A stretch of 64,000 nucleotides of DNA from the NCBI RefSeq assembly GCF_024170005.1, contig NZ_JALJXJ010000005.1, forward strand, positions 124,001-188,000, written 5' to 3'. Below the pieces are notes generated by a model. That model was not told the DNA's origin. It saw only the letters and a list, made by a program, of their open reading frames with translations, and did not search any database. Shown in pieces: positions 45,100 to 53,920 of the stretch. The position numbers and the translations under genes were made by a program. This DNA is from Azospirillum lipoferum. Lineage in GTDB: Bacteria > Pseudomonadota > Alphaproteobacteria > Azospirillales > Azospirillaceae. Within the stretch, counting starts at the first letter, position 1. Each line of letters begins with the position of its first letter.

Positions 45100-46027
45100 C
45101 GCCGCCGCCGGTCCCGTGCCGGTGATGCTCGTCACCGGCGTGTTGGGGTCGGGGAAGACCACGCTGATCAACCACATCCTGCACGGCAGCGGCGGGCGGA
45201 GCTTGGCCGCGATCGTGAACGACTTCGGCGCGGTCAACATCGACGAGGCGGTACTGTCGGCCTCGGGCCGATCGGTTATCGGCCTGAAGAACGGCTGCAT
45301 CTGCTGCTCGCTCCAGGGGGATCTGCTGCGGACGCTGCGGACCGTCCTCTCCCACGGGTCCCGCATCGACGGTATCGTGATCGAGGCAAGCGGAGTGTCC
45401 GATCCCCGCGGCATCGCCGAGGCTCTGTACGACCCGATCCTCAAGGACGCGGTCAGGCTCGATTCCGTGGTGACGGTCGTCGATGCGGAAGAGCATGACG
45501 TCTCCGACGGCCTGTGGCGAGCCCAGCTGGATGCCGCCGACTTCGTCGTCCTGTCCAAGGCGGACCGCGTCACCGACAAGGATGTGCTCGGCGTCAGGGC
45601 CCTGCTGCGCGCCATGCGGAAGAAGACGGTGTTCGTCATCCGGGAGGCTGCCGACATCCCGATCGACATCTTTTTCGGGAATCCGCCGGAGCGGCCGGAT
45701 GGGCGGGAGGGGGGTACCCCTCGACGCTTCGCCGACAGCCGGTTCGTGCATCTCGAATGGTCGTCGGAAACCCCGGTTTCCTTCTCTGCCTTCCAGGGCG
45801 CGGTCCAGACATTCGCCGCGCAGCTGGCTCGCGGCAAAGGCTTCCTGTCGATCCGCGAACGGCCGGACGAGCGGTTCATGTTCCAGCTCGTCGGCACCCG
45901 GGCGAGCCTGTCTCCGTCGACGCAACCGGACCCGACCCCTGGCGTCCAGCTGGTCTTCATCGGCAGGGAGGAGCAGTTCGACATCGAGCGGGCGAAGGCG
46001 GCCCTCGATGCGATCAGGTTCGCATGA
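45089..46027 (+). CDS. CobW/COG0523-family GTPase (metallochaperone type)
   Basis: This 312-residue P-loop GTPase has Walker A GVLGSGKTT at 17-25, the metal-binding CICC motif at 70-73 (GLKNGCICCSL), VIEASGVSDP and the base-recognition LSKADR (a variant of NKxD). COG0523 proteins insert or handle zinc, cobalt or other metals. It overlaps the metal-dependent amidohydrolase by 11 bases behind a GGGAGG ribosome site. It may therefore metallate that enzyme. This is inference from linkage. Confidence 0.9.
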   Translation: MNHDAAAGPVPVMLVTGVLGSGKTTLINHILHGSGGRSLAAIVNDFGAVNIDEAVLSASGRSVIGLKNGCICCSLQGDLLRTLRTVLSHGSRIDGIVIEASGVSDPRGIAEALYDPILKDAVRLDSVVTVVDAEEHDVSDGLWRAQLDAADFVVLSKADRVTDKDVLGVRALLRAMRKKTVFVIREAADIPIDIFFGNPPERPDGREGGTPRRFADSRFVHLEWSSETPVSFSAFQGAVQTFAAQLARGKGFLSIRERPDERFMFQLVGTRASLSPSTQPDPTPGVQLVFIGREEQFDIERAKAALDAIRFA

Positions 46028-46118
46028 GCAGGATGCCCGGCCACGGACGGGCGGACTCGGACACCCCACAAGGCCCGCGCGGCGTGGCGGCAACGGAACA
46101 CCGGACGGAAGGCGCAGA

Positions 46119-46597
46119 ATGGCGCAGGTCGCGATACTGGGAGCGGGCATGGTCGGCATCTGCACGGCCCTTGCCCTGCAGGAGCGGGGACATGACTGCG
46201 TGGTCGTCGACCGGCGTCCGCCGGGATCGGAGACCAGTTACGGCAACGCCGGCATCATCCAGGCCGAGGCGGTCGAACCCTACGCCCTGCCGTCGAACCC
46301 GCTGGTGATGCTCCGGATGGCGCTCGGCTGGAAGAATGCGGTCGCGCTTCACTGGCCTTCGCTGCCGCGCCAGCTTCCAGCGCTGTATTCCTATTGGCGG
46401 TCGTCGGCGGGAACGCCGCTGCGCAAGGTCATTCCGGTGTGGCACCGGCTCATCCTGGAGGCGGTGCCACGGCACGAGGCCCTGATCAGGGCAGCGGGAG
46501 CCGGCGACCTCATCCGGACGCGCGGCTACTGGGAGGTTCACGCGACCGGGGCCGGCCTCGCCACGGCCCTACTCGACGCGGAGCGGCGCAAGCGCCA
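46119..46597 (+). pseudogene. FAD-dependent D-amino acid dehydrogenase (DadA-like), 3'-truncated
   Basis: Translation gives MAQVAILGAGMVGICTALAL (Rossmann FAD motif), VVVDRRPPGSETSYGNAGII and YSYWRSSAGTPLRKVIPVWH, typical of DadA-like oxidases for about 160 residues. It then breaks at LLDAERRKR near 46597, where unrelated DNA begins. The intact family is about 410 residues. The ATG follows GGAAGG. It completes a D-amino acid operon that was cut by insertion or deletion next to IS debris. Confidence 0.8.
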
Positions 46598-46620
46598 ATA
46601 CGGCCGAGCGCCTCGCACGC

Positions 46621-46653
46621 GCCTTCGACGGCGACATGGGTGCCGTCGAAGGC
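46621..46653. repeat. 12-base-pair inverted repeat at the dadA break
   Basis: GCCTTCGACGGC (46621-46632) is the exact reverse complement of 46642-46653 across a 9-base loop. It lies 25 bases past the point where DadA homology ends. It could be a scar structure or part of an unrecognised element; the minus strand here has an open frame I cannot name. Confidence 0.45.
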
Positions 46654-46777
46654 CTTGATGGCGGACTGTCGTAGAGAGCGGCAGGAGGCCTTGGCAAGAC
46701 GAAAACGGCGTTCGATCGCCCACCCTACCGTCCCCTTCAAGGTTCTGTCAGCCTTCACGCCAGCTTGTTCGACGGCG

Positions 46778-46890
46778 CAGGGCTATCGCCGCTTTCGTTG
46801 CCGCGAATGCCAGCGCGGCTTCAACGAGCGCACCGGCTCGGTACTGAACCGGCTGCCGCTGCCCACGGACGTGATCTTCGTGATCATGAT
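46778..46890 (+). pseudogene. Zinc-ribbon transposase N-terminal fragment
   Basis: The plus strand reads GYRRFRCRECQRGFNERTGS and VLNRLPLPTDVIFVI, the zinc ribbon and following helix of DDE transposases of an IS6-like group. No catalytic core follows; the IS3 element begins 105 bases later. It is a fragment. Confidence 0.55.
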
Positions 46891-46994
46891 CTCGCCCCAC
46901 CAAACCGGCTCTTGCGCACTTGGGCTGCCGCGTGCTTCAGAGAGAGCGTGGCAGCCGCGGCTCCCTTGTCATTCTTGCAGATAGTCGCCGAGGT

Positions 46995-47869
46995 TGAACC
47001 GCTCCGGGTTTGTCGGAGGCTCCATCATCTGAGAGAGTGGGGTCATCATGACGAAACCTGCATCACCGAAGTACACCCCTGAAGTGCGCGATCGCGCGGT
47101 TCGGATGGTGTTCGAGCACGAAGGCGAGCATGCCTCGCAGTGGGCGGCGATCAGTTCGATTGTGGCGAAGATCGGCTGCAATCCGGAGACGTTGCGGAAC
47201 TGGGTTCGGCAGGCCGAGCGTAAACAGGGTAAGCGGCCCGGTCCGACGACGGATGAGCAGGAGCGGATCAAGGCGCTGGAGCGGGTGAACCGGAAGTTCC
47301 AGGCGCCGCGTCCGAACGCCTTGTGGGTGGCTGATTTTAGGTATGTTGCCACGTGGCAAGGCTTCGTCTACGTCGCCTTCGTCATCGACACCTTCGCTCG
47401 CCGGATCGTAGGCTGGCGGGTGTCCAGCACAGCCCATGCCGGCTTCGTTCTGGACGCGCTCGAACAGGCACTTCACGACCGCCGGCCCGCCAAGGGCAGC
47501 GGCCTCATTCATCATAGCGACCGTGGGGCGCAATACGTTGCAATCCGCTATACCGAGCGTCTCACCGAAGCTGGGGTCGAGCCCTCCGTCGGCAGCGTCG
47601 GCGTTTCCTACGACAACGCCTTGGCCGAGACCATCAACGGTCTCTACAAGGCCGAGGTGATCCGCCGCGGCGGGCCATGGCGCACCCTGGAGGCCGTCGA
47701 GTTCGCCACTCTCGAATGGGTCGACTGGTTCAACCACCGGCGCCTCCTCGAGCCCATCGGCAACATTCCCCCCGCCGAGGCCGAAGCGCGCTACTATGCT
47801 CAAACCGAGGACGTCGCTATGGCGGCGTGACTTAAGCCAAATGGCCTCCGACAAACCCGGAGCGGTTCA
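46995..47869 (+). mobile_element. IS3-family insertion sequence with internal deletion
   Basis: Perfect 26-base terminal inverted repeats define the ends: 46995-47020 (begins TGAACCGCTCCGGG) and 47844-47869 (ends CCCGGAGCGGTTCA). No matching 3-4 base target duplication is apparent (GGT left, GAT right). The element is 875 bases, about 400-450 short of a normal IS3-group member, because the transposase is deleted internally. Confidence 0.85.
47048..47830 (+). pseudogene. IS3 transposase, OrfA-OrfB joined by an in-frame deletion
   Basis: Residues 1-79 are an OrfA helix-turn-helix (SPKYTPEVRDRAVRMVFEHE, CNPETLRNWVRQAER). At residue 79/80 (about 47285) the sequence jumps from RIKALER to VNRKFQAPRPNALWVADF, in the OrfB integrase core. 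The DDE residues remain at Asp96, Asp158 and Glu194. About 150 residues are missing: the end of OrfA, the frameshift region and the start of OrfB. The remaining 260 residues are one open frame, but transposition activity is doubtful. Confidence 0.8.
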
Positions 47870-47986
47870 GATCGGGAGGCCGAGCGGAAAGAGATTTGAA
47901 CATGATGGGAGTCCGGGAATCCAATGGGAGCGGCCGACGTCGGCCGAGGCGATACCGCCTCGGCGCAGCTTGACGGTCAGGGGATA

Positions 47987-50233
47987 TCAGGGAACCAGAT
48001 AAATCGGGCTCGACCATGCTTGGTGCCCGTCTTCCTGCGTCACGCGCACATAGACCGGCAGGTCGTGGGTGAGCGGCGTGGCGGGAAGCCGGTGCGCAAT
48101 CCGCATCGCCATCGTCCGCTTCGTTTCGGGCATGCGCCAGACCCGCAGGCGGCGGGCAAGACCACCGGCGTCGACGGACCGTTCGTCATCCGCAAGCTCT
48201 GCGAGGTCGACCTCCAGGTTCGCAAGGTTGGTTTCGATGGCGAGACGCCCGTGCTTGGGGGCGTCAAGCCACAGGTCGAAGCCGGCCATATTTCCGGTCG
48301 TCACCGAGGTCCAGGTCACCAACCCCTCGTCGCGCGACCAGCCGACCGGCCGTTCCGGATTGAGGAAGTTGATCGGCTCGACCCGGTCGATACCGTTGCC
48401 GGTAACCCGAGCCTTTCCGTTCCACACGGTTTCGCGGCCACGCCCGCGATATTCGGCACCGCTCCACAGGACGCGGAGGCGCCGGCCAAGGTCGGGCGCC
48501 GCGTAGGGGCGGAAGGTCTCGACGATCTCCTTGCCATGGAAGACGTCGATCCGTTCGATCGGCGCCGATCCGATCACGTCGACGTCGAGTGTGCCGCCGA
48601 TGCCCCGCGGAGTGGCGACGGCGCCCATCGTGACCGTCTGCCCCCGGCTCGACGAGGTCGGCCCGAGCAGCGGATCGTCGGCGAATATCTCGATAGGCTG
48701 GTCGAAGGTTCCGACAACGTTCAGGTAAAGGCGGGTACCGGTCGTGCCGTACTGCCGCCGAGCCCGCAGGGCCGCGAAGATCCCCTCACGGGTGAGTTCG
48801 GGAGCCAGATAGCAGGTCAGGCCGCCGATCGCGCCGAAGGTCGAGGCTCCGGGCATCGTCGCACCCTGGCGGCCCTTGTGGTCGTCACTGTGGCAGACGA
48901 TGCCGGGACGGTGGCCGAGGTCGAAGGCGTCATGCAGCAGCCATTCGAAGGTGCCCCAGGTCGAGTGGATCTCCACCGCCCGCTCCAGTCGGCCGTCATG
49001 GGCGACGGATAGATCGGCATAGCGTCCACCGACATGCGCGGTGATGACGACATCCTCCCCCGCCTTGCCAATCGCTTCGAACAGGGCTCCGGCCGTGTGG
49101 CAGTCCTCGTCCGCGACATCGTCCCCGACCAGGATGCGGGAGGAGCGGCGGATTGGTTGGCCCTCGCGGCCGTAAAAGACGTTCCGGTCGCCTCCCAGCC
49201 CGGTGTTCCCCGACCATTCGTAACCTGGGAACGTGACGAAGCGTCCCGGCTCGTAGAAGGTGCTGGTGAGCCGGTTGAGATCCGCCCAGAAGGCATCGGT
49301 GATCTGGAAGTCGTTGCCCTGGTGGCCGACGACGTCGAGGAACGCCTTGTCCCGCGCGAACAGGAAATAATCGCGGGCCGAGTTGGTGCCGATCGTCTCG
49401 CCGCTCTGTCCATGCAGGTCGCCCCAATAATGGCGAAGCATCGCGTTGGCAACCACCCGGGCCGGCGTCGAGGTGCACAGCGTCACGCCGTCCGTGGCGC
49501 GCACCTCGATCCGGAGATCGCCGGTGTCGAGCGCCGTCAACCCATCGACGACCAGCGTTCCGTCGGCCAACAGGCTAAGGGGGGCCTCCGGCAGTCCGGC
49601 GACGGGCAACGATGACGACAGAAGGACGGAAAGGCGGCCCTCGCCGGTCGGGTTGCCCCACAGGTCTTCCGCCGCGATGCACAGGCGGAAGGTTTCGCCC
49701 AGGATGTTCTGGCTGGGCAGCAGCGCGCGCCAGCGAACCGCCCCGCCGGGGACTAGGGCGACGCGGGGAGACACGGGCAGTTCCGTGTATTCGTTGGTGG
49801 CGAATGCATCGACGAGGGTCTTGAACTCGAAGTATTCGATGGTCGTCTGCAGCCTGAGGCCCGGGGAGCCGCCGCTGCGGTCGCCGAAATGAACGGTGAT
49901 GGTCTCGCCCTTGCGCAGGAAGCCGCGGGCGACCCGGATCGTCAGGCTGTGGCCCCATGGACGGATGCCGCTGCGGTCGACGGCGCAGTCGAGCGTCGCG
50001 CCGTTGGAGGCGGTGATGGTCGTGTAGTTCGCGGCCGTCGGGTCCTTGAACTGCGGCTTGCCCATATCCGACGTGGTGCGCCAACAGATGCGGAGGCTAC
50101 CGGTGTCATCGATACCGAAATCGCCGGCCGTGTAGGTAAGGACGATCGACTGGTGCGAGCCTGCCAGGAACGGACCCGGCGACGACGCTGTCATCGTGCC
50201 CATCTGTTCCGGCAGATAGTTCCTGTTCGGCAT
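47987..50233 (-). CDS. DUF3604 (PHP-like) protein
   Basis: This 748-residue protein belongs to DUF3604. The N-terminal third is beta-rich. The middle carries a PHP-like metal site beginning LRHYWGDLHGQSGETIGTNS, then FPGYEWSGNTGLGGDRNVFY, VEIHSTWGTFEWLLHDAFDL and VCHSDDHKGRQG. The His/Asp pattern suggests a multinuclear metal hydrolase. No signal peptide is seen. It is the last gene of a NitT/TauT-type ABC operon, so it may process the imported compound. Substrate and reaction are unknown. Confidence 0.8.
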   Translation of the reverse strand: MPNRNYLPEQMGTMTASSPGPFLAGSHQSIVLTYTAGDFGIDDTGSLRICWRTTSDMGKPQFKDPTAANYTTITASNGATLDCAVDRSGIRPWGHSLTIRVARGFLRKGETITVHFGDRSGGSPGLRLQTTIEYFEFKTLVDAFATNEYTELPVSPRVALVPGGAVRWRALLPSQNILGETFRLCIAAEDLWGNPTGEGRLSVLLSSSLPVAGLPEAPLSLLADGTLVVDGLTALDTGDLRIEVRATDGVTLCTSTPARVVANAMLRHYWGDLHGQSGETIGTNSARDYFLFARDKAFLDVVGHQGNDFQITDAFWADLNRLTSTFYEPGRFVTFPGYEWSGNTGLGGDRNVFYGREGQPIRRSSRILVGDDVADEDCHTAGALFEAIGKAGEDVVITAHVGGRYADLSVAHDGRLERAVEIHSTWGTFEWLLHDAFDLGHRPGIVCHSDDHKGRQGATMPGASTFGAIGGLTCYLAPELTREGIFAALRARRQYGTTGTRLYLNVVGTFDQPIEIFADDPLLGPTSSSRGQTVTMGAVATPRGIGGTLDVDVIGSAPIERIDVFHGKEIVETFRPYAAPDLGRRLRVLWSGAEYRGRGRETVWNGKARVTGNGIDRVEPINFLNPERPVGWSRDEGLVTWTSVTTGNMAGFDLWLDAPKHGRLAIETNLANLEVDLAELADDERSVDAGGLARRLRVWRMPETKRTMAMRIAHRLPATPLTHDLPVYVRVTQEDGHQAWSSPIYLVP

Positions 50234-50268
50234 TTTCTGGTCTTTTCTGAAGGAAAGGGAGCGGACGG

Positions 50269-51078
50269 CTAGGCCATCATCTTGGAAACTTCTTCATCGA
50301 GGCTTTCGAGAAGCGCCTTCTCGAGTTCGATGAACTGTGGCGCCGTGATGTCCCGGGGGCGCGGCAGGTTGACTTCGAAAACCTGCTTGATTGTCGAGGG
50401 GCGGGCGGAGAAGAGATAGACCTTGTCGGCGAGCAGAAGCGCTTCCTCGACGGAATGCGTGACGAAGACGACGGTCTTGCGCGACTCTTCCCAGACCCGG
50501 ATGAAATCGTTGATCAGCCGCCGTTTGGTTTGCGCGTCCAGTGCCCCGAACGGCTCATCCATCAGCAGAACTTCCGGGTCGTAGGCAAGTGCGCGGGCAA
50601 TGGCCACGCGCTGCTGCATGCCGCCCGACAGCGTGTGGGGATAGGCGTTCTCGAAGCCGGTGAGACCGACGACGGAAATGAGGTGGCGCACCCGCTCGTC
50701 GGAAACGGCATCCCGCCGGTTCTGGACGTCGAGGCCGAAGCGGATGTTCCCTTCGACGGTCAGCCAGGGGAACAGGACGTATTCCTGGAAAACGATTCCC
50801 CGGTCGGGGCGCGGCCGGTCGATCGAGTGCCCGTTCATCGCGACCGTGCCCGAGGTCGGCCGTTCGAAACCGGCGATCATGTAGAGGAGGGTCGACTTGC
50901 CGCAGCCGGACGGGCCGATGAACGCGGCGAATTCACCTTCGGCGATCGACAGATTGGCGTCGCCGATCGCTTTCACCACTTGGCCGTTGACGCTGCTGAA
51001 GCCTTTCGAGACGTGCGTGACGGACAGCTTCGCGGTGGCAGAGGCGCCGATGCCGGAAGAGGAATGGTCGTGGGTCAT
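50269..51078 (-). CDS. NitT/TauT-type ABC ATPase
   Basis: This 269-residue ATPase resembles SsuB/TauB/NrtD, with Walker A GPSGCGKST, signature LSGGMQQRVAIARAL, Walker B VLLMDEPFGALDAQT and the H-loop VFVTHSVEEALLLAD. It energises uptake through the permease encoded just upstream, 10 bases away. The family covers nitrate, taurine, alkanesulfonates, thiamine precursors and others, so substrate cannot be read from it. Confidence 0.92.
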   Translation of the reverse strand: MTHDHSSSGIGASATAKLSVTHVSKGFSSVNGQVVKAIGDANLSIAEGEFAAFIGPSGCGKSTLLYMIAGFERPTSGTVAMNGHSIDRPRPDRGIVFQEYVLFPWLTVEGNIRFGLDVQNRRDAVSDERVRHLISVVGLTGFENAYPHTLSGGMQQRVAIARALAYDPEVLLMDEPFGALDAQTKRRLINDFIRVWEESRKTVVFVTHSVEEALLLADKVYLFSARPSTIKQVFEVNLPRPRDITAPQFIELEKALLESLDEEVSKMMA

Positions 51079-51088
51079 GGCTTGCGTC

Positions 51089-51964
51089 TCATCCTGCGCG
51101 TACGGTTCCCCAGCGCTCGATCGTGTAGTGCTGGAGTGGACTGAAGAGACCCTTCTCGATCAGCAGGCCGAGCAGCGCGATCATCACGATGCCGCTATAG
51201 ACCGTCTCGGTGTCCATGAAGGTGCGGGCGTCGAAGATCATGTAGCCGAGGCCCCAGCCCGAACCGGCCAGCATCTCGGCGCCGACCAGGGCGCGCCAGC
51301 CGTTGCTGACCGCCAGGATGTGGCCGGTGATGATCTGGGGGAGTGCTCCGGGCAGCAGCACCTTGAAGAAAATCTTGTGGTGCGTGGCGCCCATGATTTC
51401 GGCCGCCCAAAGCTGCTTCTTCGAAATTCCGCGGACGCCGGCGGCCGAGTTGTAGATGATCGGGAACATCCCCGCGAGAAAGATGACGAAGATGATCGTC
51501 GCGTTCGACATTCCCAGCCAGAGGATGACGATGGGCACCCAGGCGAGCGTCGGGATCGGCATCAGCACCGTGATGATGGGATTGAAGAAGGCGTCGATGG
51601 TGCGATTGATGCCCATCAGCAGACCCAGCCCGGTACAAAGCACGGCAGCCAGACCGTAACCGGCGAAGATGCGTCCGAAACTGATCAGCGTATGCGACAG
51701 CAGAACCGGCATCTCCCCGTCGTCGCTGTGCATCAGGCGGAGGATGTTGGCGAAGACGGCCGATGGCGGCGGCACGAGGATCGGGCTGACCAGCCCGAGG
51801 TGGCTGCAGCCTTCCCAGACCGCGAGGGCGAACAGGATGGGACCGCAGAAACGGAGGGTATCCATCGTCAGGCGCATCAGCCGACTCCAGTTCGGTCGCA
51901 GACTGGAAGCCCTCGCGGAGCTTGGCTTGACGTCAATGTTGAAGGTCATCGGTCGAGCTTTCAC
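51089..51964 (-). CDS. NitT/TauT-type ABC permease
   Basis: This 291-residue inner-membrane protein has about six helices and the EAA loop of the BPD_transp_1 family (AAEIMGATHHKIFFKVLLPG ALPQII region). GTG 51964 overlaps the binding-protein stop as GTGA; ATG 51949 is an alternative five codons in. It is part of a tightly packed operon with the binding protein, ATPase and DUF3604 gene. Confidence 0.9.
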   Translation of the reverse strand: MKARPMTFNIDVKPSSARASSLRPNWSRLMRLTMDTLRFCGPILFALAVWEGCSHLGLVSPILVPPPSAVFANILRLMHSDDGEMPVLLSHTLISFGRIFAGYGLAAVLCTGLGLLMGINRTIDAFFNPIITVLMPIPTLAWVPIVILWLGMSNATIIFVIFLAGMFPIIYNSAAGVRGISKKQLWAAEIMGATHHKIFFKVLLPGALPQIITGHILAVSNGWRALVGAEMLAGSGWGLGYMIFDARTFMDTETVYSGIVMIALLGLLIEKGLFSPLQHYTIERWGTVRAG

Positions 51965-52965
51965 TTGGTTCGGAGCTGTCGGGCGGCTTCGATGGCGGAG
52001 GAATCAAAAGCGATCGCCCAATCAGGCTCGGCCCCCCGCAGCTTTCCGGCCTTCTTCAAAAGCTGGAAATTTGCCTGGGCGTCCCCTCGGACGGAATTGG
52101 TCAGGTCGATCCGGTAGTCGGCCGACGGGATCGACATCTCGATGGCCTTGCTGTCGATCTGTTGGCCGGCTCGGTTCATCACCTTGGTGACCAGCGCCGC
52201 CGCGGCCGGGACATCGTTGGTGAGAAACTCTTGGCCATCCATGAAGGCGGCTACGAACTTGGCGAAGGCCTTTGGGCTTCGTGACAGCGTCTTCCGGTTG
52301 GCGACCAGGAAAACCGGGTTGTCGACCACCCCCTTGAAGCTGAAGATCGGCCGGGCGATGCCCTTGGCGATCAGCACCGAAACGATCGGCTCCCAATAGA
52401 TCACCGCATCCACCGAGCCGGCCGTCAGAGCGGCGATCGCCTCCTGGTCGCCGCTGTTGACCAGTTGGAAATCCGTCTCCTTCCAGCCACGTTGCGTGAT
52501 GTAGGTGAGGAAGGCGGAGTAATTGCCGGAGCCGACCCGGATGGCGATCTTTTTCCCACGGAGATCATCCATCGATTGATAGGGGGCATCGGTCCTGACG
52601 ACGGTGCGATAGATTCCCCCGCCCGAGCTGACCACGCCGATCGCCACCACGTCGGACGAGCGGGACAGCAACGTGACAAAGGGCGTGATGCCGACTTCGG
52701 CGACATCGATCGCCCCCGTCAGGATCGCTTCGTTGGCCTCGACTCCGGTTGAGAGCTTCACCGGCTCGATCTTGACGCCGTAGCGCTCAGCAAAATCCGT
52801 GTCGGTCACGACGATGGACGTGTTGGTCAACCGGTAGGCAGTACGGATCCTGTCGTCCTGTGCCGAGGCGCTGTTTGCCGTCGCCAGGCACAGGATTCCA
52901 AAAGCGGCGAGCAGACGCCCAAATCGACGGGCCGCCACAATGCTGCGTTCGGGCATGTATGGCAC
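51961..52965 (-). CDS. NitT/TauT-type substrate-binding protein
   Basis: This 334-residue periplasmic receptor has a signal peptide (RFGRLLAAFGILCLATANSA, cleavage near ASA-QD). The type II binding-protein core includes GVEANEAILTGAIDVAEVGI, GKKIAIRVGSGNYSAFLTYI and GSVDAVIYWEPIVSVLI, as in taurine/nitrate/aliphatic sulfonate receptors. ATG 52956 is possible instead of 52965. It follows the GntR gene by 110 bases. Confidence 0.9.
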   Translation of the reverse strand: MPYMPERSIVAARRFGRLLAAFGILCLATANSASAQDDRIRTAYRLTNTSIVVTDTDFAERYGVKIEPVKLSTGVEANEAILTGAIDVAEVGITPFVTLLSRSSDVVAIGVVSSGGGIYRTVVRTDAPYQSMDDLRGKKIAIRVGSGNYSAFLTYITQRGWKETDFQLVNSGDQEAIAALTAGSVDAVIYWEPIVSVLIAKGIARPIFSFKGVVDNPVFLVANRKTLSRSPKAFAKFVAAFMDGQEFLTNDVPAAAALVTKVMNRAGQQIDSKAIEMSIPSADYRIDLTNSVRGDAQANFQLLKKAGKLRGAEPDWAIAFDSSAIEAARQLRTK

Positions 52966-53075
52966 TCCAGATGTGAGGTATTGACGACCGCAGTTAGAGT
53001 GCGGATCAGAACCAGCCCGAGGCTGGCGGAAATCAACGGCCTCAGCGCATCAGACCGAGGTTTTGATAGACACTC

Positions 53076-53876
53076 TTAGGCGGCGAAGAGCTTCAAGGCC
53101 GGCTGGCCGCCGACGGCAGCTTCTTCGCCGAACGAGAATTCGTAAGAATCGGCGTTCATATAGAACCGGGTGAAGTCGGCGGTCCGGCCATCGATCAGCT
53201 GACGGCGGCGATGCAGGACCAGCACGGGGGAGCGCTCGGGAATGCCGAGAAGCCGGGCCACGGACCGTCCGGCCGCGCTCGCGCGGATCACCATCTCCTT
53301 CTGCCCGAGCTTCAGCCCCAGGGCGTGTTCGATCAGCCAAGCGGTGGAATGCTCCGCTGCCATCTCCGCAGAAATGCCTTGTGCTTCGCTTAGCAGCCAG
53401 CCAAGCCCGACCCCCACCGCACGCCCATTGAGGACGTAGAGCCGGTCAAGCCGGACAAGCGGCTTACTGGAGGGGCACCCGAACGCGGCTGCGACGTCCG
53501 TGGGCGGCTCTTCCGGCCCGTAAGCCAGGATCTTTGACGTCGGCGCATGTTCCTGAGCGAAGAGCGTATCGAACAGCTTGTCGGCGTTGTGTGCATCCTG
53601 GCGGATAAAATGGTGCGCGACGAAGGTTCCCTTACCTTGCCGGCGATCGACCAGTTGCTTGGCAATGAGCGCGTCAATGGCCTGCCGGACGGTGATCCTG
53701 CTGATTTGCAAGTCCTTGCAAAGCGCGGCTTCCGACGGGAGGGGGTGTCCGGGAGGCAGCGACCCGTTGTGAATGCCGTTTTCAATGGCTTCGGCTAGCT
53801 GAAGGTACATGGGAACCGCGCTATCGCGCTCCAACTGCAAGCCGGTTTGAAAGACCTTGGTTTTGCTCCAGTTCAT
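53076..53876 (-). CDS. GntR-family regulator, HutC type
   Basis: This 266-residue regulator has an N-terminal winged helix (VPMYLQLAEAIENGIHNGSL, LQISRITVRQAIDALIAKQL, RRQGKGTFVA) and a UTRA effector domain (VRLDRLYVLNGRAVGVGLGW to DFTRFYMNADSYEFSF). It stands at the head of the NitT/TauT-DUF3604 operon. A strong palindrome 28 bases before its start supports autoregulation and control of the operon. The ligand is probably the transported compound. Confidence 0.92.
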   Translation of the reverse strand: MNWSKTKVFQTGLQLERDSAVPMYLQLAEAIENGIHNGSLPPGHPLPSEAALCKDLQISRITVRQAIDALIAKQLVDRRQGKGTFVAHHFIRQDAHNADKLFDTLFAQEHAPTSKILAYGPEEPPTDVAAAFGCPSSKPLVRLDRLYVLNGRAVGVGLGWLLSEAQGISAEMAAEHSTAWLIEHALGLKLGQKEMVIRASAAGRSVARLLGIPERSPVLVLHRRRQLIDGRTADFTRFYMNADSYEFSFGEEAAVGGQPALKLFAA

Positions 53877-53899
53877 GTCGCCCTATCCCGTCACCAGTT

Positions 53900-53915
53900 G
53901 TCCTAGGACGTCCTA
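53900..53915. promoter_or_regulatory. Overlapping palindromes, candidate GntR operator
   Basis: GTCCTAGGAC (53900-53909) and TAGGACGTCCTA (53904-53915) are overlapping perfect palindromes just ahead of the GntR start, next to TATAAT on the plus strand. Palindromic TTGTCCTAGGAC-like sites suit HutC-type regulators. This is a candidate from sequence and position only. Confidence 0.55.
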
Positions 53916-53920
53916 TAATG

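Noticed and set aside
46598-46777. A possible gene on the minus strand near 46510-46758
   Set aside because: The open frame has no family I recognise, lies at a breakpoint and contains the 12-bp stem. I could not support a coding call.
46995-47869. A target-site duplication for the IS3 element
   Set aside because: The three bases outside each terminal repeat (GGT and GAT) do not match, so no duplication can be claimed.
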